Of a stretch of DNA of 9,703 nucleotides, positions 1 through 6,328 are shown one piece after another (positions within the stretch are counted from its first letter, which is position 1; every line of letters starts with the position of its first letter). The DNA lies in the NCBI GenBank assembly GCA_003167305.1, contig PMTP01000173.1, positions 1 through 9,703 of the forward strand, written 5' to 3'. The notes below the pieces were generated by a model. It was not told the origin of the DNA. It saw only the letters and a list, made by a program, of their open reading frames with translations, and did no database searches. A program made the translations under genes and the position numbers. The stretch is from Acidobacteriaceae bacterium (GTDB taxonomy: Bacteria > Acidobacteriota > Terriglobia > Terriglobales > Acidobacteriaceae).

Positions 1-321
1 GGTGAGCCGTTCGGAGCCGAAGACTTCGGTCCATTCTTCGAAGGGCAAGTTGCTTGTCGCTCGTGTGGAGGCGCGTTCATAGCGCTGGCTGAAGGTCTCG
101 AAGAGTAACTCGGCGCCGGTCTTAGACAGGGGAACGAAACCCAGCTCATCGACGATGAGAAGCTCATAGCTGGCCAGAAGCTTTTGGAAGCGCAGCAGAT
201 GCTTTTCGTCGCGGGCTTCGATCAGTTCGCTGACCAGGGCGGAGGCGGTGGCAAAGCGTACGCAGTGGCCTTTCTGATAGGCGGCCAGGCCCAGGGCCAG
301 CGCCAGATGGGTCTTCCCCCG
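1..321 (-). pseudogene. istB: IS21-family IstB-like ATPase, broken fragment
   Basis: IstB is the AAA+ ATPase helper of IS21-family transposases; it loads on target DNA and stimulates the IstA transposase. The minus-strand frame from 321 to 1 reads continuously for 107 codons. It holds the end of a Walker A motif (RGKTHLA), a Walker B-like LLIVDELGF, and the family signature TSNLPFEEWTEVFGSERLT. The C-terminal end is cut by the window edge. The N-terminal side is lost in the sequence: just before RGKTHLA the frame reads stop-Trp-Asn (TAG at 328-330), so roughly the first third of the usual protein of about 250 residues is absent. No istA is seen next to it. It is therefore a remnant, interrupted at about 321-324 by unrelated DNA. 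Family assignment is firm; the cause of the break is unknown. Confidence 0.85.
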
Positions 322-622
322 ATTCCACTATTACCTGCGCTATCGTCAATCTCTCAGACGACGCAACCTACGGCTATGCGCACAAGGCAGCGGTCGGTGC
401 TTACTCCGCTAGCGGGCCATAGTGCTCTCGCGCTATGTCATCTTCGACGCGCTACGCGGTCTCTGGCCGATTCTCTTTTCTCCATCTCCCTCACGGTTCG
501 TTTTGTTGTGGTTAATTCGGTTTGAATCCAGCGCCTTTCATGCAATGAATCCACTATTCCTACGGCGCTCCACTCGCGAGAACGCCTGTGATTACTAGAG
601 GTTAGAGCATGGTCTTCCAAAT
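322..622. other. Non-coding junction region beside the istB remnant
   Basis: No open frame here has protein-like composition or a good ribosome site. The stretch separates the broken istB gene from the first gene of the mobile element, so one boundary of some insertion event should lie in it. It holds an imperfect hairpin (418-437) and a 9-base direct repeat TCCACTATT (324-332 and 550-558), the first copy lying exactly at the istB break. I see no copy of the tRNA-Ala 3' end here, so I cannot call it the left attachment site. Confidence 0.4.
418..437. repeat. Small inverted repeat / hairpin
   Basis: CATAGTGC and GCGCTATG flank a TCTC loop. All eight positions pair if one G-T wobble is allowed. 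No T-run follows, so it is not a standard terminator. It may be a protein site or a folded remnant of an element end; function unknown. Confidence 0.4.
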
Positions 623-636
623 GCATATACGTATGC
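623..636. promoter_or_regulatory. Possible operator palindrome upstream of the small DNA-binding gene
   Basis: GCATA (623-627) and TATGC (632-636) are perfect inverted arms separated by TACG. The site lies 30 bases before the start codon of the gene at 666, just upstream of an AT-rich stretch (TAAGATATAT) that could be a -10 region. As that gene looks like a ribbon-helix-helix protein, self-repression through this site is a reasonable guess, not a demonstrated fact. Confidence 0.3.
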
Positions 637-665
637 TGTAAGATATATCACTACAAGGAGACCAT

Positions 666-1091
666 ATGCCCACGACGAAGAAGGCAACAGCCCGACCGAA
701 GCGCAGGGTCGTTTCTCCCGCAGAGAAGCGCACTCAACTCCGGCTGACCGTCGATTCCAAATTCACCAAGAGCCATTTCAACCAACTTTTTGCTGTCCTC
801 AAGATCCGGCGAAAGAACGCCCTCGCGGAACACATCATCATGAGTTTCAAAACCAAGGCCGCTCAGACACAGCTTCTTGCCTTCTACAACAACCAGTGGC
901 TGAACATCCCATTTCAAAGTATCGACACCGCTTTCGTGTTTCCTTTGACGTTTGAGATCGCCGATGAACTGGAAAGAGTTGGCGGAGAGATTCTCGGCGG
1001 AGTGAATCGGTCCAAGACATTCCGCGTGATGGTGGCCTATTTTGCAACCGTCCACAAACTAAAGACTCCGGTTCAATCCACATTCGGATAG
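666..1091 (+). CDS. Hypothetical protein, possible tandem ribbon-helix-helix DNA-binding protein
   Basis: A 141-residue protein not recognised as a named family. The ATG follows a good ribosome site (AAGGAG, 655-660). The first 25 residues are rich in Lys and Arg. Two segments each look like a ribbon-helix-helix unit (short strand, helix, turn, second helix). The first spans about residues 24-61, with strand QLRLTV and a second helix around NALAEHIIMSF. The second spans about 88-127, with strand AFVFPLTFE, helix IADELERVGGEI and second helix SKTFRVMVAYFA. Two such units in one chain are known in TraY of the F plasmid, an oriT-binding protein, so an accessory role in transfer or control of the element would fit. 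It converges with the relaxase gene, 49 bases away. The fold is inferred from sequence pattern only; the coding call itself is good. Confidence 0.7.
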   Translation: MPTTKKATARPKRRVVSPAEKRTQLRLTVDSKFTKSHFNQLFAVLKIRRKNALAEHIIMSFKTKAAQTQLLAFYNNQWLNIPFQSIDTAFVFPLTFEIADELERVGGEILGGVNRSKTFRVMVAYFATVHKLKTPVQSTFG

Positions 1092-1140
1092 TCTTGTCAG
1101 GACATCTTGCTGACGGCGGCCGCATGTTCGCGATCATGAG

Positions 1141-2952
1141 CTACCTGCCTCCTCTTTCCTGCTGGCGTTGGCGCGGATTCGCCAGACGTTTAAGAAGGTG
1201 CAGAGCGTGTTGCATTTCCGGGTCTGTGAATTGAACAGAGATGCCGTTTTGCGCCGCAGTCTTTGTGACCATCCGCTTCCACTCCACGCTGCCGTCACAC
1301 GCGATTCGCGGTCCGAATTTCTGGATGGCCATCTCCAATCCGAAGAGGACGGCGGCTTTATCCTGGTTGAGAACGGTGACGATGCGCCCGCGATCGATGA
1401 CGGAAACTTGCCCGTTGAGTGCGTAGGACACGTCGCCGGTCTTGCGGTTGATTGTCCAGATGCGGGTCGCGGCAATCTGATTGGCGAGGGCCTGCTCCTT
1501 TTGTTGGCTTGCAAGCCGCTGTTGTGCGAGGTCGGCCCAGTCGGTGCTGCTGTCAATGTTGGGCGGTGGCCCGATATGCAGCGCGTTCGCTTCCAGTCGC
1601 GCGTCGAGCCGCCGCTGATTTCGTTGGTCCGCATATCGCCATCCGCGAAGTTGTGCGGCGGCGCGTGTGTCCCCTTCGTCGGCCCTGTCCGCAACCCATG
1701 AGCGGAGATTCTTCGGAAATGCCTCTTGCCGCCTCTGTTGTACAGACAGCTTCAGGGCGCGTACTTCGAGAACGGATTGAGCCGCTGCCTGGGAAAGCAG
1801 GGCTTTCTTGTCCGGCCATGACAGCGCGGATGCGCGAATCTCTTTCTTTCTCTGTCTGAGCGACACCATGAGATGTTTGCGCGCCACTCTGCCCTCTGTT
1901 GTAAGCCCCCTGCATACTGCCCGTTGCTGGTTCCGGTATTGGTTATAATCGGCCATCAGAGAGCAACGTTCGGCGTGTCGCTGCGCTTTCCGTTCATCCC
2001 TCAGTGCGCTATTACGAGCATCCTGTTGACCGCTATGTTGTGCGACCTGTTGATCGGACTCATAGCCGGATGTTGAAGCGGGAGACCAGGCCCCAAGAGC
2101 GGCCTCTGTGGTCTGACGGTTGATCTTTCCTGCAAAATTATTGCGGAACACATCGGATGCCTTTACCCAGATGTCACGGTCAACTGCGAGGACTGTATAT
2201 CCGCCCGACTCACCTTTCTCAAGCCGGAGATGAGCCTTCGAGAGAAGGCGATGCAGGTCATCCCACGTGACATTCTGTCGGGCAAGTAGGGTGCTTACGC
2301 GCGGAGCAATCTCTCGCCGCACATAGGTTTGGAATGATTCCTGATCCTGGTAATGTTCAAATTGTGCGGCGGCACCTGTTGGATGTTGTTGGGCAGATCG
2401 AGACGCATTGCGCTCGGACCTCGATTGCAATACAGCCTGTTGAGTATCCTCATCCCATCGCATCGGACCCGGCGTGTGTGTCCAGCCATGTTTCGCTTCA
2501 AGGAAGCGTACTGCGGCATCCAGAGTGAACCAATCGCGATATGGCGTATGTGCTCTGAGAGTCTCCATATGAACCTTGTTGAGCATGATGTGTATATGAA
2601 AATGCTTTTTGTCGTCATGTGCAACGATCATGAATTGATGGCCTTCATATCCGAGCGCCTTCATCGTGTGCAGCGCGCAATCTACCCATTGCGGTCGAGT
2701 CGGACGCTCACCAGGAGGCCATGCCAGTTCATAATGGCAAACAGCATCCTTGCAACGATTATTGAGAGATGCAACCCCTTGCATTTCCATCGCTGCCGTG
2801 TCGAAGCCGAGAAGATTCTTCGACATGACCACATCTCCTCGCAACAGAAGCTCTCCGGTGTCGGCATCACGCTCTCGCGTAAGGTATTCCTGAAGCCGCT
2901 TGAAGCTGCTGGCGTGTTTTCGAGCTGGCTGCACTTTGGCAATCATCTTCAC
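1141..2952 (-). CDS. TraI/MobA-type relaxase (MOBP family) with C-terminal LPD7-like domain
   Basis: A conjugative relaxase nicks one strand at oriT, stays bound to the 5' end through a tyrosine, and is carried to the recipient. The 603-residue protein resembles RP4 TraI in layout: N-terminal MIAK, SFKRLQEYL with likely catalytic Tyr23, and the metal-binding motif HFHIHIMLNKVH with His117, His119 and His121. A WDDLHRLLSKAHLRLEKGESG segment (about 230-250) matches the TraI region before the middle of the protein. Residues about 300-490 are charged and helical. Residues about 495-590 (GDVSYALNGQ, VIDRGRIVTVL, ALHLLKRL) resemble the LPD7 domain common at relaxase ends. The start is GTG at 2952, overlapping the mobC stop by 4 bases; an ATG two codons later is the alternative. 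The protein looks complete. No coupling-protein gene follows. Confidence 0.93.
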   Translation of the reverse strand: MKMIAKVQPARKHASSFKRLQEYLTRERDADTGELLLRGDVVMSKNLLGFDTAAMEMQGVASLNNRCKDAVCHYELAWPPGERPTRPQWVDCALHTMKALGYEGHQFMIVAHDDKKHFHIHIMLNKVHMETLRAHTPYRDWFTLDAAVRFLEAKHGWTHTPGPMRWDEDTQQAVLQSRSERNASRSAQQHPTGAAAQFEHYQDQESFQTYVRREIAPRVSTLLARQNVTWDDLHRLLSKAHLRLEKGESGGYTVLAVDRDIWVKASDVFRNNFAGKINRQTTEAALGAWSPASTSGYESDQQVAQHSGQQDARNSALRDERKAQRHAERCSLMADYNQYRNQQRAVCRGLTTEGRVARKHLMVSLRQRKKEIRASALSWPDKKALLSQAAAQSVLEVRALKLSVQQRRQEAFPKNLRSWVADRADEGDTRAAAQLRGWRYADQRNQRRLDARLEANALHIGPPPNIDSSTDWADLAQQRLASQQKEQALANQIAATRIWTINRKTGDVSYALNGQVSVIDRGRIVTVLNQDKAAVLFGLEMAIQKFGPRIACDGSVEWKRMVTKTAAQNGISVQFTDPEMQHALHLLKRLANPRQRQQERGGR

Positions 2953-3278
2953 TTCACCGTGCCCGTCTTGAGCGCTCTCATTGCGTTCTGAACGGCTAGC
3001 AATGTGGAATTCAGTCCCCTCCGCAGACCTTCCTCATCCGGGAGACCTTTGATCTGCGTGAGCAGATGCTTCTGAAGTCCACCGAGTCTTGCAAGTTCTC
3101 CTGCGGCCTTCTGGTCCATCGTGGAAAGTATTCGCTTGCCCAGTGCAGTCCGCCTGACATACTCGCTCATCGTCAGGCTCGCACTGTTGGCTTGGTCTCT
3201 GAGGATGGCTTTCTCCTCCTCCGTGATGCGGATTTCGATCCGTAAATCAGCACCTACAGTTCGTTTGGGTCTTCGCAT
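2949..3278 (-). CDS. mobC: MobC-like plasmid mobilization relaxosome protein
   Basis: MobC/TraJ-type proteins bind oriT and help the relaxase open and nick it. I chose ATG at 3278 (109 residues, starting MRRPKRT) because GAGGAG sits 6 bases upstream. A longer frame to 3332 would run into the oriT repeats and lacks such a site. Residues about 9-45 form a ribbon-helix-helix: strand RIEIRITEEEK, then helices around AILRDQANSAS and MSEYVRRTALGK. The C-terminal part has the MobC signature ELARLGGLQKHLLTQI. The stop overlaps the relaxase start (GTGA), so the two are almost surely co-translated. Its 5' end faces the oriT-like region, as in IncP and other MOBP systems. Confidence 0.88.
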   Translation of the reverse strand: MRRPKRTVGADLRIEIRITEEEKAILRDQANSASLTMSEYVRRTALGKRILSTMDQKAAGELARLGGLQKHLLTQIKGLPDEEGLRRGLNSTLLAVQNAMRALKTGTVK

Positions 3279-3301
3279 AGTCTTCTCCTCTTCTGTGGGG
3301 T

Positions 3302-3406
3302 CTCGGGGCGTAGCCCTGAGCAAGATGCGCAACTATTTCTCCGAGTAGCCGCAGGCGGATTGGAGAAATGGTGGTGGCTGTACGAAACCCCGCAGGGGTT
3401 TTGTAC
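3302..3406 (-). other. oriT: Putative origin of transfer (oriT) with nick-like site
   Basis: The non-coding stretch upstream of mobC has three inverted repeats in a row. (1) CTCGGGGC / GCCCTGAG, 3302-3309 and 3313-3320, with one wobble pair; a GGGGC-loop-GCCC motif like this occurs beside nic in several MOBP oriTs. (2) ATTTCTCC / GGAGAAAT, 3335-3342 and 3362-3369, perfect. (3) GTACGAAACCCC / GGGGTTTTGTAC, 3380-3391 and 3395-3406, with one wobble pair. Between the first two, the minus strand reads CATCTTG|C (3327-3320), one base off the MOBP nick consensus YATCCTG|Y used by RP4, IncI1 and Ti plasmids. Its place between divergent mobC and traK-like genes copies the RP4 oriT layout. The nick is inferred, not shown. 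Confidence 0.7.
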
Positions 3407-3518
3407 GGACAGCGCCTACCTTGCCATTCACCGTTTAGCTTTCCGGCATTTCACCCTTTAACCACCCGTCTTTTCGTTCCAAACCAGATTTCCGCCTCCT
3501 TATCTGTCCAATACAAAT

Positions 3519-3568
3519 ATACAATAGACTGGCTCTGTATGCTCCGACTGCTGTATGATCTATTGTAT
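3519..3568. promoter_or_regulatory. Long palindrome in the divergent mob control region
   Basis: ATACAATAGA (3519-3528) and TCTATTGTAT (3559-3568) form a perfect 10-base inverted repeat with a 30-base spacer. The spacer side holds a direct repeat CTGTATG (3535-3541 and 3551-3557), and another ATACAA lies at 3511-3516. The block is AT-rich, lies 33 bases before the TraK-like start codon and faces mobC on the other side. It is likely a binding site for a regulator of both transcription units or for the TraK-like protein. I could not pick out a convincing -35/-10 pair. Confidence 0.55.
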
Positions 3569-3601
3569 TATGGTAAAGTGCGGTTGTGAGGAGGCAAAGC
3601 G

Positions 3602-3976
3602 ATGGGAACAGAGGTGCATCGTAAAGTGCAGGTGTTTTCTTCGGAGATTGTTGAGGATGCTCGTTTGTTGTTGACTCAGAAAACGTCAGAACCCGTGCCG
3701 CAACCCCATTCGTTCATGATAGGGGCGGTGATACGGACGCTGTTGCCTCTTCTCGTGGAGTTGCGGAGAAAAGGCTATTCATTGACCATGCTGACTCATC
3801 TTCTGGCGGAGAAGGGGATAAAGATCAGTCCAACGGCTCTCTCGGGGTACATGGCGAAATTCAACGGGCCGATTGAGGAGGCTTCGGTAAGGGCACGGAG
3901 AGAGAGGCCACAAACATCAACAAGCGCCTCGCAGACACGTAGAACTTTTGTGATGAAACCGGACGTTACGCTGTGA
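3602..3976 (+). CDS. TraK-like small DNA-binding protein of the relaxosome
   Basis: A 124-residue protein with a strong ribosome site (GAGGAGG, 3588-3594) before the ATG. Residues about 38-88 read LPLLVELRRKGYSLTMLTHL, then LAEKGIKISPTALSGYMAKF. This is the helix-turn-helix pattern of TraK-like proteins and of small regulators that read 'grow, search, then choose a start in a -GI.IS..TL..Y- helix'. The C-terminal 35 residues are basic and rich in Ser/Thr, probably disordered. In RP4, traK is divergent from traJ-traI across oriT and its product binds and bends oriT; here the gene has exactly that position relative to mobC and the relaxase. Assignment rests on position plus HTH pattern, not on a clear sequence match. 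Confidence 0.65.
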   Translation: MGTEVHRKVQVFSSEIVEDARLLLTQKTSEPVPQPHSFMIGAVIRTLLPLLVELRRKGYSLTMLTHLLAEKGIKISPTALSGYMAKFNGPIEEASVRARRERPQTSTSASQTRRTFVMKPDVTL

Positions 3977-3990
3977 GAAGGGTGCGATGT

Positions 3991-4446
3991 ATGGAGCGAA
4001 TACTCTTTGTGACGGGCGGTGCTGGTGGAGTAGGGCTTGAGACTCTGCAACACCAGGGTGCCCTGCGGAAATCGAGTTGTGATTCCCGGATTGTGCTCAA
4101 CTCATCGCTCATGAGGTCTGCAACGATGACCCCGCCGAGTGACGACTTGCACAACATCCTTTTTGCGAACAGGCCGGACGCTATTCCAGACGAGAACAAC
4201 ATAACCGTGCAGGGCATCCTGGGGAAAAGTCAGACCATGGCTGCGTTTGAACTCTGGCGACTCCAGACGAGGTCTGCCAGATCACGCCGACATAGTTCGC
4301 AGACGCAGCAATATGAAGGGCTGGCAAGAGCGCCGCAATCACAGGGCATTTTTCGAGCGGGCATCTTGACCTCGTCAAAGCGCGGACCAAGCATCCCACG
4401 GCACCCAGCGGCCAAATTTAGTCCGACATGCTGCGGGTGGATTTGA
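3991..4446 (+). pseudogene. Doubtful frame, possible decayed ATPase (TraL/ParA-like) start
   Basis: The 3977-4525 stretch holds no convincing intact gene. The best plus-strand frame begins with an ATG 14 bases after the TraK-like stop and opens MERILFVTGGAGGVGLETL. This resembles the P-loop start of ParA/TraL ATPases (normally GGxGGVGKST), but the essential Lys is replaced by Leu and the remaining 130 residues have no recognisable pattern. In RP4 traL follows traK, which makes a decayed traL an attractive idea. Minus-strand frames across the same DNA are no more convincing. The resemblance could be chance. Confidence 0.25.
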
Positions 4447-4525
4447 CCGAAGGCAACCACTCCATGATGCCGGTGCTTGTCCACCGGGACGTGGGCAGAA
4501 CAACAAACTGTCGGAGCGAAGGATT

Positions 4526-4765
4526 ATGGCGTCGGTGCAACCAACTTTTCAGGCTCAACAGGCGGACCAACTCCTGACCGCAGAAGATGTTGCCGAACGA
4601 CTAAAGGTCAGCAAGGACTGGGTTTGGGATCACTCATCCCGAAGACTGCCTAATCTGCCGGTCATCCGGATGAGCGGCGGAGTGCTGCGCTACCGCGCTA
4701 GCCAGATCGAAGAATTTCTGCATGAACGGGAGAGGGCCTCCGATTTGCGCCGGAAACGCCGTTAG
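4526..4765 (+). CDS. AlpA/Xis-like excisionase, MerR-type helix-turn-helix
   Basis: A 79-residue protein of the small helix-turn-helix type that serves as recombination directionality factor or transcription activator for element excision. The core is LLTAEDVAERLKVSKDWVWD (residues 16-35), the first helix-turn-helix. The wing follows (LPVIRMSGGVLRYRASQIEEFL), matching the usual VLRYR-x-S-x-IEEFL ending of this family. GGAG at 4513-4516 is the likely ribosome site. It lies 47 bases upstream of the integrase in the same direction, the normal xis-int arrangement. By family it would favour excision by binding near the attachment site; this is inferred. Confidence 0.82.
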   Translation: MASVQPTFQAQQADQLLTAEDVAERLKVSKDWVWDHSSRRLPNLPVIRMSGGVLRYRASQIEEFLHERERASDLRRKRR

Positions 4766-4812
4766 AATGGGGATGGCCCGCTTATTCCCCCCACACAGAA
4801 ATTGAGGAATAA

Positions 4813-6189
4813 ATGGGAAGTTCATTTCAGAAAGGGTGGGTCCGGTTGCGCGGAAAGAAGTGGTACGGATATTTCCGCAGAACGGTGCTGGACCCCGAGA
4901 CCAATCAACCAAAAACCGTCGCTGCCCAGGTCATCCTCGGACTGAAGGCTGAGATGTCAAAGTTTCAGGCCAGGGAAAAGCTTGAGCACGAAATTGCCAG
5001 GCTGGGCGGACAGTCCACCGGAGACCAATCCATGAACAATGGAGCGGTCACTTTTGGATGGTTCGTTCATCACCGCTACCTGCCACTGAAGGAGGCGGAC
5101 TGGAGGGAGGAGACTGCCAAGGTGAAGAAGTACCTGATCCAGGCAGATCTCGTCGATGCATTCGGGGATGCACGCCTTGAAAACATCGAGAAGTTTACCC
5201 TGCAGACCCACCTCAACATGCTGGCAAAGACCCGTTCGAGGGACAGGGTATTGCAGATTCGAGCCTACATGCAGGCCATCTTTGCCGAGGCGGTCGATCA
5301 GGACTTCCTCTCCAAGGATCCTGCACGTACGGTAAGGGTCCCAGCGCACTTGAAGGAGACCGACAAGACAACCTTAACCTGGGATCAGTTGAGGAGCGCG
5401 CTCGCGAAGTTGGGCATTCGAGATCGGATTCTGCTTGAACTCGATATGGCAAATGCTCTGCGTCCGAGTGAGCTTTTTGGGTTGAAGTGGAAGTGCTTCG
5501 ATCCCTCGGCTCCAACGATCACCATCGAGGAGACGACCTACAAAGGCAAGATCCGCTCCTGGGGAAAGACACGGGGAAGCCTCACGACGGTTCCAATTGC
5601 TACCGCGTTGGCCGAGGAACTAGTGTTGTGGCGCGAACAGTGTCTGGACCCATCTCCGGAGGCCTTCATCTTTCCGGGCCGAACGGGACGGTTCATGGAT
5701 TCGAGCAACTATCGCAAGCGGGTGTTGCACAAGCTGGCCGAGGAACTGGAACTGCCGAAGCTGACATTCCAGGTCATCCGGCGCACGATCGCCACGCTGG
5801 CCCGGAAGAAGGGCGACGTGAAAGATGTGCAAGGGGTGATGCGGCACTCGCGAACAGCGACGACGACCGATGTCTACATGCAGCAATTGCCTGAAGGCGT
5901 GCGGGAGACCGTCAACTCGATTCACCAGGAACTGAAGTCGGACAAGGGAACGCGCAAGGCGGCATCGGCTGGGACGGTATCCGTAGGAACCAGACCAGCT
6001 TCGTCGAAGCCGGCGAACCGGGGTTTCGGTCAGGGCGATGTCTTGAAAATGTGGGCAACGAAACCGGAGTTGAGCAGCGCTCCAGAAGAGGAGGGAGACA
6101 AGGATTCAAGACCTTCTGGGACGAAGGTTTTGAAATTTGCTGCCAATTTGCTGCCAAGAGGGAAGAGCGAGGTACTGCTAAATGCTTGA
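4813..6189 (+). CDS. Tyrosine recombinase / integrase
   Basis: Site-specific integrase that inserts and excises the element, presumably at the adjacent tRNA gene. It has 458 residues, starting at an ATG preceded by TTGAGGA (4802-4808). Residues about 1-65 are a basic N-terminal arm-binding region. About 80-180 is the SAM-like core-binding domain (FGWFVHHRYL onward). About 190-360 is the catalytic domain, with Arg217 in NALRPSEL, a likely Lys252, then Q320-V-I-R323, His345 in RHSRTATT and the nucleophile Tyr355 in DVYMQ. The usual HxxR histidine is Gln here. Residues after about 375 form a low-complexity C-terminal tail of about 80 residues, ending on sequence that merges with the tRNA end. 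The stop is 6 bases from the tRNA 3' end. Confidence 0.93.
   Translation: MGSSFQKGWVRLRGKKWYGYFRRTVLDPETNQPKTVAAQVILGLKAEMSKFQAREKLEHEIARLGGQSTGDQSMNNGAVTFGWFVHHRYLPLKEADWREETAKVKKYLIQADLVDAFGDARLENIEKFTLQTHLNMLAKTRSRDRVLQIRAYMQAIFAEAVDQDFLSKDPARTVRVPAHLKETDKTTLTWDQLRSALAKLGIRDRILLELDMANALRPSELFGLKWKCFDPSAPTITIEETTYKGKIRSWGKTRGSLTTVPIATALAEELVLWREQCLDPSPEAFIFPGRTGRFMDSSNYRKRVLHKLAEELELPKLTFQVIRRTIATLARKKGDVKDVQGVMRHSRTATTTDVYMQQLPEGVRETVNSIHQELKSDKGTRKAASAGTVSVGTRPASSKPANRGFGQGDVLKMWATKPELSSAPEEEGDKDSRPSGTKVLKFAANLLPRGKSEVLLNA
6134..6155. repeat. Perfect tandem 11-base repeat near the attachment site
   Basis: AATTTGCTGCC occurs twice in direct tandem (6134-6144 and 6145-6155), inside the last codons of the integrase and about 40 bases from the tRNA 3' end. 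Spacing of 11 bases, one helical turn, would put two protein contacts on one face of the DNA. Integrase arm or Xis binding sites are often placed like this beside att. The repeat is certain; the role is inferred. Confidence 0.6.
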
Positions 6190-6195
6190 TTTGAT

Positions 6196-6272
6196 TGGTG
6201 GACCTGATCGGGATCGAACCGATGACCTCTTCCATGCCATGGAAGCGCGCTCCCAAACTGCGCCACAGGCCC
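6196..6272 (-). tRNA. tRNA-Ala (anticodon GGC)
   Basis: Folded by hand on the minus strand, 77 bases including an encoded CCA. The acceptor stem is GGGCCTG with CAGGTCC (one G-T pair), discriminator A. The D stem is GCGC/GCGC with loop AGTTTGGGA. The anticodon stem is CTTCC/GGAAG with loop ATGGCAT, giving anticodon GGC. The variable loop is AGGTC and the T arm is ATCGG-TTCGATC-CCGAT. All stems pair. It reads codon GCC (and GCU by wobble). The gene's 3' end faces the integrase, so it is the probable integration target, kept intact by the element's end. Confidence 0.95.
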
Positions 6273-6298
6273 ACACGTTGTGACAATGCAACTTCCCT

Positions 6299-6328
6299 AT
6301 TGTCTCCGCTGCGGCTGGATTTCGTCAA
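6299..6328 (-). promoter_or_regulatory. Housekeeping promoter of tRNA-Ala
   Basis: On the minus strand TTGACG (6328-6323) is followed after 18 bases by GACAAT (6304-6299). The -35 box matches five of six consensus bases and the -10 box four of six. The tRNA 5' end lies 26 bases beyond the -10 box, a normal distance for a short 5' leader. No competing start was seen. Confidence 0.6.

Larger units (their letters stand above)
666..6195. mobile_element. Integrative mobilizable element at tRNA-Ala (minimal visible extent; left end not defined)
   Basis: This interval contains a relaxase, MobC, an oriT-like region, a TraK-like gene, an excisionase and a tyrosine integrase, ending against the 3' end of tRNA-Ala. 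That gene set defines an integrative mobilizable element. No VirD4/TraG coupling protein, no type IV secretion genes and no plasmid replication gene are visible, so it is unlikely to move on its own. The right boundary should lie inside the tRNA 3' end (from about 6196). The left boundary may be near the istB break (about 322-622) or beyond the window; no repeat of the tRNA end was found to settle this. Confidence 0.7.

Noticed and set aside
612..627. TCTTCCA shared with the tRNA-Ala anticodon arm as a candidate attL core
   Set aside because: Only seven bases match, and they lie in the anticodon region, not at the tRNA 3' end where the right boundary would be expected.
847..1137. Minus-strand frame of 96 codons starting right after the relaxase, with a purine-rich AGAGGAGG upstream
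   Set aside because: It runs antisense through the better supported gene at 666-1091, its protein has no recognisable pattern, and the AGAGGAGG is simply relaxase coding sequence. At most it is a relic start of a lost downstream gene.
3368..3589. Plus-strand frame of 73 codons across the oriT region
   Set aside because: It overlaps the inverted repeats and the long palindrome, has no ribosome site, and its composition is not protein-like.
4230..4484. Minus-strand frame rich in Cys and His, suggesting a zinc-binding protein
   Set aside because: The Cys/His spacing fits no known finger, there is no ribosome site, and it opposes the direction of xis and int. Probably chance.
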